Source of the DNA: DATKPE01 sp035524335
GTDB taxonomy: Bacteria; Bacteroidota; Ignavibacteria; UBA10030; SZUA-254
DNA: 20,125 nt
Assembly (NCBI GenBank): GCA_035524335.1
Contig: DATKPE010000050.1
Location: 1 to 20,125, forward strand
Reading direction: 5' to 3'
Below the pieces are notes generated by a model. The model saw only the letters and a list, made by a program, of their open reading frames with translations, did not search any database and was not told where the DNA came from. Shown piece by piece: positions 1 through 6,134 of this stretch (its first letter is position 1; every line of letters begins with the position of its first letter). The position numbers and the translations under genes were made by a program.

Positions 1-299
1 GAATTCTACAAATTGTTAGTGAAATTCGTTGCAGGTGTGTTGCCAGTAACAGGAATTCATCCGGCAGTAAATCAGGTACTTTCGGCGATCGCATTCACCT
101 CAACGAGAATAGAAATCGACGAACAATTATCTTTGACTCCAGTGCCTAGGGTTCTTGGTCCAGCTCATATTACTCAGTTTGTTACAATGAATCAACCGAC
201 GAAAACTAAATCCATGAATCATCTCGAAAACAAGATACTCTCCAGCCCAACGATTCATACTAAATGATTTTTGATGGATTGATGATTACTGGTTCGCTT
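1..299. other. AT-rich flank of integrated element, no confident gene
   Basis: This stretch lies beyond the stop codon of the integrase and is AT-rich like it. One + frame is open from the window edge to a stop at 265-267 (about 88 codons). Its composition (many T, S, P, I residues) shows no recognisable domain, signal peptide or membrane segment, and the only internal start near its beginning is a TTG without a clear ribosome binding site. It could be the C-terminal end of an element gene that begins left of the window, or chance. I see no RNA gene or repeat here. Confidence 0.3.
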
Positions 300-1331
300 T
301 CACAAGTTGGGAAGCTTCAATATTGCCTCAGCTTTAGTTGTGTCCAGCAGTTTTGCATAGATGGATGTTGTGGCCAGTTTGGAGTGACCTAACAACTGAC
401 TCACAATATTGAACTCAATTCCAGAATTCAATGCTAAAACTGCAAACGTATGTCTACTCATGTGATGATTAATAACCTTATCCAACCCTGCACTTATACT
501 CCACTCCCTTAACGTGTTTCTAACCACCCGATAACTGGGATAGACAAAACAGTGTGGTGATTCGGGATTAATTCCCTGTTGCTGTAACAATATCTGTCTT
601 GCAACCGAGCTGAGAGGAACTCTTACAACCCTTCCAGTCTTCACTTGTGAAAGCATCAACACATTGTTTTGAATATGAGACCATTCCAAAGCTAGCACGT
701 CACTGATTCTTAAACCACAGAAGCATCCAAATAAAAATCCATTTTTGACCTGCTGATACTTGCATGGAGTGACTGCAAGCTTCTGGACTTCTTCAAAAGT
801 TAAAAACCGAATAGGTTGTTCACTGGCTTTGTGACGGATTGGTTCACATGGATTCTTCTGTAACAATCCTTCCCTTACAGCGGCATGGCATAGTGTTCTA
901 AGTCGGGTATAATATGCTAATGCTGTGTTGGTTTTGAGATTTGTGGACAGAAGGTAATTACCAAAATCGCCTGCAAATTTTGTTGTTAACTGTTCAAATC
1001 TGAAAAAGTCAGGACTGAACTTCTTCAACTGTTTAAGCATGTGGTTGAAAACACGTGCCGAATTGTAAGTTTTATGGGAAAGAAATTCAGAAGTGAACTG
1101 CCAAAAATCCTTGCTGTATTCAGTGGAGAACCCGTACCGATTTAGAGAAATATCCAGTTGCCTTTGAGCTTGGATTTCCTTAGCTTTCTGTAAGACTACT
1201 TTATCGGTCTGCTTATCACCACTTAGATAGAATTGTAAAAATTCTGTTTTCCGTTGGTGATGAAAATAGATGTCAAGATATAGGCTCGACCGACCATCAC
1301 GAAGCTTCTTCCGACGCAAATGAACTGACAT
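300..1331 (-). CDS. Tyrosine recombinase / phage-type integrase
   Basis: Site-specific DNA integrase of the tyrosine recombinase family (343 aa), expected to catalyse integration and, with accessory factors, excision of the element it sits on. It has the usual layout: an N-terminal arm-binding region (about 1-65), a SAM-like core-binding domain (about 70-165) and a C-terminal catalytic domain (about 175-340). The catalytic set is visible: Arg208 in CGLRISD, Lys231 in the beta-hairpin, His290 and Arg293 in HMSRH, His316 in LLGHS, and the nucleophile Tyr325 in TSIYAK. Length and motifs fit the Bacteroidetes/Chlorobi branch of phage and conjugative-element integrases. The start is secure: AAGGAGG lies about seven bases upstream of the ATG. 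The gene begins only about 60 bp from a tRNA 3' fragment (1394-1421), the usual integrase-next-to-att arrangement, and is AT-richer than genes to its right, which supports horizontal acquisition. It appears intact and possibly active. Confidence 0.95.
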   Translation of the reverse strand: MSVHLRRKKLRDGRSSLYLDIYFHHQRKTEFLQFYLSGDKQTDKVVLQKAKEIQAQRQLDISLNRYGFSTEYSKDFWQFTSEFLSHKTYNSARVFNHMLKQLKKFSPDFFRFEQLTTKFAGDFGNYLLSTNLKTNTALAYYTRLRTLCHAAVREGLLQKNPCEPIRHKASEQPIRFLTFEEVQKLAVTPCKYQQVKNGFLFGCFCGLRISDVLALEWSHIQNNVLMLSQVKTGRVVRVPLSSVARQILLQQQGINPESPHCFVYPSYRVVRNTLREWSISAGLDKVINHHMSRHTFAVLALNSGIEFNIVSQLLGHSKLATTSIYAKLLDTTKAEAILKLPNL

Positions 1332-1393
1332 TTGTTACCTCCTTGTAACTTTTTGTCAGTGCTTGCATCAGAACGAGTGGATTTAAGGCAACT

Positions 1394-1421
1394 ACAGGTT
1401 CAAGTCCTGCTCCGGGCACGA
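1394..1421 (+). other. Probable attR: 3' end of a tRNA gene left by integration
   Basis: The + strand carries a tRNA 3' end with no 5' half: T-stem CAGG (1395-1398), T-loop TTCAAGT (1399-1405), CCTGC (1406-1410), acceptor strand TCCGGGC (1411-1417), discriminator A (1418), then CGA rather than CCA. Position 49 is A, which cannot pair with C65, so tRNA identity seems to start at about 1395. The required 5' acceptor strand GCCCGGA is absent upstream. The acceptor and T-loop resemble tRNA-Leu (UAA-type) or tRNA-Phe; which one is unresolved. Element-like composition stops here. Orientation predicts the element lies to the left with the intact tRNA at its far end, outside the window. Confidence 0.7.
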
Positions 1422-1562
1422 ATAAATCAGGAAATGGCAAATTGTAGGATGTAATTTGGAAGCGTTCCCGGTCTGCTGCTGCATTTCGTCACAAGTTGGG
1501 GAGATGATCGACCACAGGGAGCACAAATAGTTCTGGGTTGTTGAAATAGCGGAATCTGAAAT

Positions 1563-1640
1563 CATTCCCACAGTCAGGACCCCCGTGCCTGCATGGCCCT
1601 CCCACATGCGGCACAACTTGATTGTGGGATTTTTATTTTG
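1563..1640 (+). repeat. Structured repeat copy A (terminator-like stem, U-run)
   Basis: A long hairpin element. Outer helix: TCCCACAGTC (1566-1575) with GATTGTGGGA (1620-1629), ten pairs including one G-U. Inner helix: 1585-1595 with 1605-1614, ten pairs with one bulged base. The apical loop contains GCCCTCCCA. The outer helix is followed directly by TTTTTATTTT (1630-1639). A second copy with the same architecture but compensatory base changes lies on the - strand at 4318-4241. Copy A starts about 140 bp after the integration junction. It could be an intrinsic terminator, a REP-like dispersed repeat or a small RNA; the sequence alone does not decide. Confidence 0.6.
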
Positions 1641-1687
1641 CGGAATCGATCCTCATTTATCATCCATCTTCGAACATCAGTTTTGAT

Positions 1688-2308
1688 TCATTGCGTTTGT
1701 GGCTCTCTCATTCGCGCCTCTTTCAACAAGAACATTTTTGCGAAGTTCGTAAACGATACGGCCGGATCTGATACCGATATCGCTTCCAATCACGCGATGT
1801 AAATTCCGCCTGAAACCCCTGATGCGTCCCAGACAACCGATCTGTATCCCGCCGGCAGGATGCCGGCTGTGAGAATACAGACCACCATTCCGAGAAGATC
1901 GTAGATCCTCAGACGCGCCCTGCATTCGGAGGGAAGCTGATACCTGATCGTGGTCGCGGGATTGAAGGGAAAGGACGAGTCCGTCGTACCGGTATTCCAT
2001 TGGTGACTCCAGTCCCTCCATCGGAACAGGATCCTGGCCGAATCCGTCCGTGTCGGGGAGATTCCGAGAATCGTGATTCCCAGAGGCGTGGAACCCGAAT
2101 CGACCGGATTGGCAGTGTATGCAGTTCGGGTCAATGGGTCGAAACAGCCATAGTTGTGCTCCGGAAAACCCGATACGGTGTCGGGCCCGACATCCATGTC
2201 GACGTAGAAGCCGACACAGACACCGTGAAGTGTTTTCTTCCCGATGTTGACGTTCGAGGAGGTATTCGGAACGATCGCATCCGCCTGATGGACCGGCGGG
2301 CAGACGGC
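1688..2308 (-). pseudogene. Truncated T9SS cargo gene with in-frame TGA
   Basis: Remnant of a secreted protein that ends in a T9SS type A sorting domain. The C-terminal half reads FPFNPATTIRYQLP, then RLRIYDLLG, then AGYRSVVWDASGVSGGIYIA, a clear match to the sorting-tail pattern. The frame is broken by TGA at 1792-1790, where family members have an Arg codon (GIYxxRLEA); a CGA-to-TGA change is the simplest explanation. Past the stop the same frame continues with the expected terminal strand (FTNFAKMFLLK) to a stop at 1688-1690. Upstream, the frame is open only back to the TAG of the zinc-ribbon gene at 2309, with no signal peptide or plausible ribosome binding site, so the 5' part has been lost. 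The region before the tail (VGFYVDMDVGPDT...) resembles the body of secreted proteins. The longest uninterrupted stretch starts at an ATG at 2197, but nothing suggests it is translated. Confidence 0.7.
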
Positions 2309-2809
2309 CTATTCGTCGTACAGACCGAGTTCCTTCAGCGTCGCCACGGCGCGCTGATATTCATCGAACGGCACGAAGACCCGCTGATCCTCGATCGGGT
2401 GGCCGCCGACGCCGTATCCCCGGGGGATTTTCGTGATCGCCACCAGATCGGCATTCGGGTTGGCGGAACGCGAGAAAAGGAAGGGATGGCAGCCGGCCTG
2501 TTCCAGGACGCCGCCGACATACCCCGCCTGCAGGACGTCGATGGTTCCGTACACCCGCACCATTCCCTCCTGGATTTCGCACGACCTGTGGGGATCGCAG
2601 AGAAAGACGCCGGCCGAGCGCTTTCCGCACTTTTTGCAGAACGGCATCCGGCAGAGGACGCACACGCCCTCCGCCCGGACTGCGGGATGAATGGTACAGA
2701 CCCGGGGCCGGTCGTCGATACTGCCGCAGGCGGGGCAGAAGCCACCGCTGCGGTCGATCGCCGTTCCGCATCCGGGACAGACTGTTGTATCCTCTGAAAT
2801 CCTTCCCAT
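2309..2809 (-). CDS. Zinc-ribbon protein with C-terminal DUF2007-like domain
   Basis: A 166-aa cytoplasmic protein. The N-terminus has a double zinc ribbon (CPGCG at 11-15 and CPACG at about 29-33), followed by a second Cys/His cluster with B-box-like spacing (CTIHP, CVLCRMPFCKKCGK, CDPHRS, about 38-75). The C-terminal part (about 84-165, from VRVYGTIDVLQAGYVGGVLEQAG to VFVPFDEYQRAVATLKELG) matches the pattern of the DUF2007 'putative signal transducing protein' family: a short alpha/beta domain that starts with an amphipathic segment and ends VP-x-D/E-x-x-x-A. Function is unknown; zinc-dependent protein or nucleic-acid contacts are plausible. The start is supported by AAGGAG eight to nine bases before the ATG, and a promoter lies at 2915-2943. 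The TAG stop is directly followed, in the same frame, by the T9SS remnant, which suggests a deletion joined them. Confidence 0.8.
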   Translation of the reverse strand: MGRISEDTTVCPGCGTAIDRSGGFCPACGSIDDRPRVCTIHPAVRAEGVCVLCRMPFCKKCGKRSAGVFLCDPHRSCEIQEGMVRVYGTIDVLQAGYVGGVLEQAGCHPFLFSRSANPNADLVAITKIPRGYGVGGHPIEDQRVFVPFDEYQRAVATLKELGLYDE

Positions 2810-3144
2810 GACAGAATCTCCTTCCCTGTTTTATCCGGCCCCGGCGGTGACCTTCACGCAGATCCCGGACGTAATTGCCCGCGGGACTGCCCGCCTGGGG
2901 GTGCCCCGCAATGGAATATAACCTTTCCGGACTTGCGGTTCAATCGGGGATGGCTGGAGAGACACCGGAAATACGAAAGCGTCCCGCAACCAGGGCATGC
3001 ATGTGCAGGTGGGGCACCCGCACACGATACCCGGCTGAAGGACGCGTATGAAATTTCACACCGGATCGTGCGCCGGGGATTATACCTCCCGGATCAGACC
3101 GTAGCGGACGGGGCGTACTCAGGACCGGAATCGCCGCATCTTTT
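2810..3144. other. Intergenic region with leader of the zinc-ribbon gene
   Basis: No supported gene. The left third is the about 100-base 5' leader of the zinc-ribbon gene (- strand), which contains a short GCGGG/CCCGC hairpin (about 2879-2892). The predicted promoter lies at 2915-2943. The rest (2944-3144) is the 3' flank of the coiled-coil gene; the short open frames here have no ribosome binding sites or recognisable domains. Confidence 0.5.
2915..2943 (-). promoter_or_regulatory. Sigma-70-type promoter for zinc-ribbon gene
   Basis: Read on the - strand: TTGAAC (2943-2938), a 17-base spacer, and TATATT (2920-2915). This predicts a transcript start near 2908 and a leader of about 100 bases. 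Match quality and spacing are good, but the site is inferred from sequence only. Confidence 0.45.
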
Positions 3145-3423
3145 TCAGCGGGATTTTCCTATCGTCCGGCGGTACTCCTCGATCTCATCGATATACTTTT
3201 CAAGTTTCGCATCCAGAATTTTTCCGATCTCTTCCACCTCACCAGAAGGAGATTTTCCGGATTCAGTTGTATTTCCTCCGGCGATACGGTACACGGGCGT
3301 CGGTTCATTCATGAGCCGCTTTGCCAGGCGCTCGGTCTCATGAATATTGAATGCGCTGATCTCCTCCAGCCGTTTGATGATCTGATCGATGTGAGTCTTC
3401 AATTCTTCGTGATGTCTCTCCAT
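3145..3423 (-). CDS. Small coiled-coil hypothetical protein
   Basis: A 92-aa acidic/basic helical protein with no recognised family. Residues about 1-40 (MERHHEELKTHIDQIIKRLEE...) and 60-92 (GEVEEIGKILDAKLEKYIDEIEEYRRTIGKS) have heptad-like hydrophobic spacing, consistent with two helices or a short coiled coil separated by a Gly/Ser/Pro-rich linker. There is no signal peptide or membrane segment, so it should be cytoplasmic. The frame is open 48 codons further upstream, but that extension is basic and Pro-rich with no ribosome binding site; the ATG at 3423 has GAAGG about ten bases before it, so I chose it. It is transcribed in the same direction as the zinc-ribbon gene but separated by a promoter-bearing gap, so probably not in one operon. 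Confidence 0.6.
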   Translation of the reverse strand: MERHHEELKTHIDQIIKRLEEISAFNIHETERLAKRLMNEPTPVYRIAGGNTTESGKSPSGEVEEIGKILDAKLEKYIDEIEEYRRTIGKSR

Positions 3424-4007
3424 TTTCCGTCGCCTTCGATGGTTATCCTTCTGCGGAACCCGTAACTTATTGTATCCCACTAACGCGGCGCGGGAACCGG
3501 GCTGCGGATTTCGGTGCACAAAGAACAGGGGACGATTCAGCGGGTATGATGGCATAAGGTATGCCATGGGATTTCATCCGGCAATAAAAATGGCATCAAA
3601 ATTTCCGTCGGCAGATTAAAATTTGCAGACGATGAATGACACCGGAACATTCCGGTATGGTGATGCTTCAGTTTATTGTAACAGCGGGGAGGAGAAATGA
3701 TACCCGGCATTGGGAGCGAAATTCGGGGAGAATGCGTCAGGACCTGCGGTATTCGGTATGAACACCTGCGGAAAAAATTCTTCCCGGAATTGAATTCATG
3801 CAGGAATATGTGTATCTTCATCCAATCAGAAAGGGGTTCTGTTCATGATAACAGTACATTATCATAGTGCATTGGTGTGTCCTCCCGTTGTGTCAATCCC
3901 CATCATGGTCACCATCCACCGGGCTCATCGGAGGGAATTCTCCGCCGCGGCAGACGAGGTTCGTCCATGATAAAGAAAGCTTTTCCGTTATCCTGGAAGG
4001 TACCGTC
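3424..4007. other. Gene-free stretch with two perfect inverted repeats
   Basis: No convincing gene on either strand; the open frames present lack ribosome binding sites and domain-like sequence. Two short perfect inverted repeats stand out: ATGGCATA-AGG-TATGCCAT (3549-3567) and ACCGGAA-CA-TTCCGGT (3641-3656). Either could be an operator for a dimeric regulator or simply a hairpin in the leader of the coiled-coil gene. The region is slightly AT-richer around 3580-3680. Confidence 0.4.
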
Positions 4008-4151
4008 ATGAATCTATTCCTCTTGGGTGCAGTCTGTTTCCTGTGCGGCCTCATTCTCGGGAATATCCAGGGCCGCCTATTCCGCAACCAGCGTGACAAA
4101 CGGCGTGCACGCGAAGCTCAGGAACGGGAAAAAATCAACCCGGGCTGGTAA
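4008..4151 (+). CDS. Single-pass small membrane protein
   Basis: A 47-aa protein: an N-terminal hydrophobic segment (residues 2-19, NLFLLGAVCFLCGLILGN) followed by a strongly charged, basic helix (LFRNQRDKRRAREAQEREK) and NPGW at the end. Such a layout predicts a membrane-anchored peptide with its positive tail in the cytoplasm; the glycine spacing (GxxxxxxGxxxG) could support helix packing. The ATG is preceded by GGAAGG at about the right spacing. The frame is open from a GTG at 3867, but the extra 47 residues do not look like protein and lack a binding site. A GGGAGA/TCTCCC hairpin (4156-4174) follows the stop, without a T-run. No family is recognised; it could still be a chance frame. Confidence 0.5.
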   Translation: MNLFLLGAVCFLCGLILGNIQGRLFRNQRDKRRAREAQEREKINPGW

Positions 4152-4240
4152 AGCCGGGAGATGAATCGTCTCCCCCGATTCGGACGGCAGTTCCATATCA
4201 TCCCGCACACCGGACCGCACTCTCCCGTTCCTCCTCAAAC

Positions 4241-4318
4241 AAATAAAAAGTCCCGCAATCTCGTGGTGATTCGTATGGCAGGGCTCGACCCATACGGGGA
4301 CCGTCGACTGCGGGAATG
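4241..4318 (-). repeat. Structured repeat copy B (inverted relative to copy A)
   Basis: Read on the - strand: outer helix TCCCGCAGTC (4315-4306) with GATTGCGGGA (4260-4251), ten pairs with the same single G-U as copy A; inner helix CGTATGG (4296-4290) with CCATACG (4278-4272); a loop containing GAGCCCTG; then a T-rich run (4249-4241). Relative to copy A one outer pair changes from A-U to G-C, and the inner helix has a different sequence but still pairs. The flanking TCAT before the outer helix and TTTTTATTT after it are also shared. No gene is obviously terminated by it on this strand. Confidence 0.6.
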
Positions 4319-4810
4319 ACCGGGAAAATTCACTATCCCCGGAAATTTGTCAATTTCTCCCCGCTTGTATCTGATCGAGAGGCCGCGGAGGTTCAAAATG
4401 CTGAGATGATCAGCGGCATACGCGACGGCTCACGGGCGGCGATATGACTTCATCCGGACGATATTGCCATTCCGACCTCACTCATCTTCTCTCATCACCC
4501 CGATTTGTGTCTCCGATCGGTGCGCGGTTTCCCCCATCTACAAAATGAAATTTGTATTGGGAACCTTAATATATTCAGCGGCTCATTCCCCCGTTCGCCG
4601 AAGACGCGATGAAATCCAAAAAATTATTTTGTATGTTACGGCATGCATCCTGCCCCTCCTCCCTGCCGGGTGGTCTGCATGCGCGGGAACGGCGGCCATC
4701 GGGACCCGATGATGGACGATGGAATATCGCCATCATGAAAATGCAGACGACGGTTGCGATGGTGCCGGGGGAGCGGGGATCACGAATGAAGAAATCACCT
4801 TGAAGGAATC
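4319..4810. other. Gene-free stretch upstream of the YecD-like gene
   Basis: No supported gene. One frame near 4620-4710 encodes a hydrophobic signal-peptide-like string (ILYVTACILPLLPAG) that would join an MKSKK start only through a frameshift at an A-run near 4620; it then stops, so at most it is a remnant of a secreted protein. Just upstream of the hydrolase gene are two overlapping hairpins: CATCGGG-A-CCCGATG (4697-4711) and ATGATGG (4709-4715) with CCATCAT (4730-4736). Confidence 0.4.
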
Positions 4811-5398
4811 ATGAGCCAGACACTCACCATCGACAGAAGGTCGACAGCATTGGTCGTCATCGACCTGCAGAAGGGAATCGCCGGGATGCCGGTCGAACCG
4901 CATCCGGCAGGCGAAGTTGTACGGAACGCCGCCCTGCTCGCCCAGACATGCCGCCGCCATGAAATGCCGGTAGTCCTCGTCCGCGTCACCCCCTCAGCCG
5001 ACGGAAAGGACATGCTGCGGCCCGAGGCGGACAATACCATGCAGGCCGTTTTTCCCCGACCCGCCGACTGGGCCGACATCGTCCCCGAACTCGGCCCGCG
5101 GCCGGGCGATATCGTCATCACAAAACGCCAGTGGGGAGCTTTTCACGGCACTGAACTCGATCTTCAGCTCCGGAGGCGGCAGATCCAGACCATCCTCCTC
5201 TGCGGTATCTCGACCAATATCGGCGTCGAGAGCACCGCACGGTTCGCGTTCGAATACGGCTATCAGCAGATCTTTGCAGAGGACGCCTGCTCCGCCCGTT
5301 CCGCCGCAGAACATGAGCATACCATGAAAACCACCTTTCCCAGGATCGGACGGATTCGTGCCACCGCCGACATCCTCGGGGCCCTGAACGCTCCGTGA
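4811..5398 (+). CDS. yecD: YecD-like isochorismatase-family hydrolase
   Basis: Cysteine-hydrolase-fold (isochorismatase superfamily) enzyme, 195 aa, cytoplasmic. The N-terminal strand carries the catalytic Asp18 (ALVVIDLQ), and Lys105 sits in TKRQWGAFHGTELD. At the nucleophile position the usual Cys is replaced by Gly138 (CGISTNIGVESTAR), as in EntB-type isochorismatases that use no covalent Cys. The strings KRQWGAFHGTELDLQLRR, GISTNIGVESTAR and AEDACSA closely match what I recall of E. coli YecD, whose substrate is unknown to me, so orthology is likely and function is open. Nicotinamidase or amidase activity that needs the Cys is unlikely. The start is supported by GAAGGA just upstream of the ATG. 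It appears monocistronic, and the next gene is convergent. Confidence 0.85.
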   Translation: MSQTLTIDRRSTALVVIDLQKGIAGMPVEPHPAGEVVRNAALLAQTCRRHEMPVVLVRVTPSADGKDMLRPEADNTMQAVFPRPADWADIVPELGPRPGDIVITKRQWGAFHGTELDLQLRRRQIQTILLCGISTNIGVESTARFAFEYGYQQIFAEDACSARSAAEHEHTMKTTFPRIGRIRATADILGALNAP

Positions 5399-5499
5399 TC
5401 GCCTGAGCCCGACCGGAGAGGCTATAGTTTGTGAAACAGCAGTGGAGATGATTTCCGCGGGAAGAGCTGATTCGAAAGCGCCCGGGAGGAACGGCAGGA

Positions 5500-5679
5500 T
5501 TAACCTTCGAATTCGGCCGATACCGAAATGATCCCATCCTCGCCGAGGATGCAGGTGATGACGTTCGGCCTGCAGCAGACAGTACAGTCTTCCGTGACGA
5601 CCAGTTTTCCGCCTCCCTGACCGTCCAGGAGAACCTCGTTCTCCGCGCCACATACCGGACAGAGGTACCGCGCGCTCAT
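5500..5679 (-). CDS. CPXCG-motif cysteine-rich mini-protein
   Basis: A 59-aa protein of the small CPXCG-motif family. CPVCG (residues 7-11) and DCTVCCRP (about 31-38) form a four-cysteine (plus one) metal site, most likely zinc; the remainder is a short beta sheet ending GEDGIISVSAEFEG, the usual acidic end. Function in the family is unknown. The start is uncertain: I chose the ATG that places the first Cys at residue 7, the family's usual spacing; in-frame ATGs at 5697 and a GTG at 5742 would give 65 or 80 aa, and none has a clear ribosome binding site. It converges on the YecD-like gene with a 100-bp gap. Confidence 0.75.
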   Translation of the reverse strand: MSARYLCPVCGAENEVLLDGQGGGKLVVTEDCTVCCRPNVITCILGEDGIISVSAEFEG

Positions 5680-5840
5680 TTCAGCAGGAAGAGGCATCGA
5701 CACGACGAAAGGAGAAAGGGAGGAACGGCGGACGGCAGGCACGCCGACGGGAGATCGTGGTCATCATCATTTCCTATCGAAATTCCGGCACCGGAACAGC
5801 CGGGGGGGGGAATAGCCGGACGGTACCGGGGGTATATTTT

Positions 5841-5895
5841 GGACTGTCATCAACGAAGAAGGGCGAAGAAATATTCTTCGCCCCTTTTACAGTCC
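5841..5895 (-). terminator. Nested hairpin after tRNA-Gly
   Basis: Perfect inverted repeat GGGCGAAGAA (5861-5870) and TTCTTCGCCC (5874-5883) with a three-base loop, enclosed by GGACTGT (5841-5847) and ACAGTCC (5889-5895). It lies 16 bases past the tRNA-Gly 3' end and would end that transcript; the inner stem is followed on the - strand by a moderately T-rich stretch rather than a clean run. On the + strand it is followed by CTTTTAC, so it may work in both directions. Confidence 0.55.
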
Positions 5896-5910
5896 ATATT
5901 GCCGATATCA

Positions 5911-5985
5911 TGGAGCGGGAGGCTGGATTTGAACCAGCAACATCCGGCCTGGACGGCCGGCATTCTGCAGTTGAATTACTCCCGC
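5911..5985 (-). tRNA. tRNA-Gly(UCC), atypical D-loop and anticodon loop
   Basis: A 75-base cloverleaf with all 21 helix pairs Watson-Crick: acceptor GCGGGAG/CTCCCGC, D-stem ATTC/GAAT, anticodon stem CCGGC/GCCGG, variable ATGTT, T-stem GCTGG/CCAGC, T-loop TTCAAAT, discriminator T and encoded CCA. The acceptor and U73 fit bacterial tRNA-Gly, and the central loop triplet is TCC. Three features are abnormal: position 33 is G instead of the near-invariant U, position 38 is G (it could pair with C32 and shrink the loop), and the 7-base D-loop AACTGCA has G18 but no G19. It may therefore be a specialised or poorly decoding tRNA, or a recently damaged gene. A U33-CCA (Trp) reading is possible only by breaking the anticodon stem. 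A promoter (6059-6087) and a hairpin terminator flank it. Confidence 0.85.
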
Positions 5986-6058
5986 AGAGAAATCCGGGGT
6001 CATATAGCCGCACCGTTGCTCCACAGGCCTGTTCGGCGGCGACAGCCCGTAATACTGC

Positions 6059-6087
6059 AATATACTTCCTTCCTCTGCGGCGGACAA
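6059..6087 (-). promoter_or_regulatory. Candidate promoter for tRNA-Gly
   Basis: On the - strand: TTGTCC (6087-6082), a 17-base spacer, TATATT (6064-6059). It would start transcription near 6052, about 67 bases before the tRNA 5' end. It lies after the kinase stop codon, so the tRNA need not depend on read-through from the kinase gene. A T6 tract (about 6100-6105, - strand) with no strong hairpin lies between the kinase stop and this site. Confidence 0.4.
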
Positions 6088-6134
6088 CAAATAAATTATT
6101 AAAAAATATTCACACGGACAGGACGGCCTCTCCC

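Noticed and set aside
1392..1616. - frame ending CPEQDLNL
   Set aside because: It arises from the antisense of the tRNA 3' fragment; no domain and no ribosome binding site.
2000..2797. 265-codon + frame opposite the zinc-ribbon gene and the T9SS remnant
   Set aside because: The - strand has clear CxxC motifs and the sorting-tail signature; the + frame has no recognisable features.
1563..4318. Structured repeats as integron attC sites
   Set aside because: The hairpins lack the GTTRRRY/RYYYAAC cores, and the nearby integrase lacks an obvious IntI-type insertion.
4609..4803. Short + frame starting MKSKK near a hydrophobic stretch
   Set aside because: The signal-like segment is in a different frame from the start, and both frames stop quickly; insufficient support for a gene.
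5911..5985. tRNA read as Trp(CCA) with a U33 shift
   Set aside because: It would break the perfectly paired anticodon stem and conflicts with the Gly-like acceptor and discriminator T.
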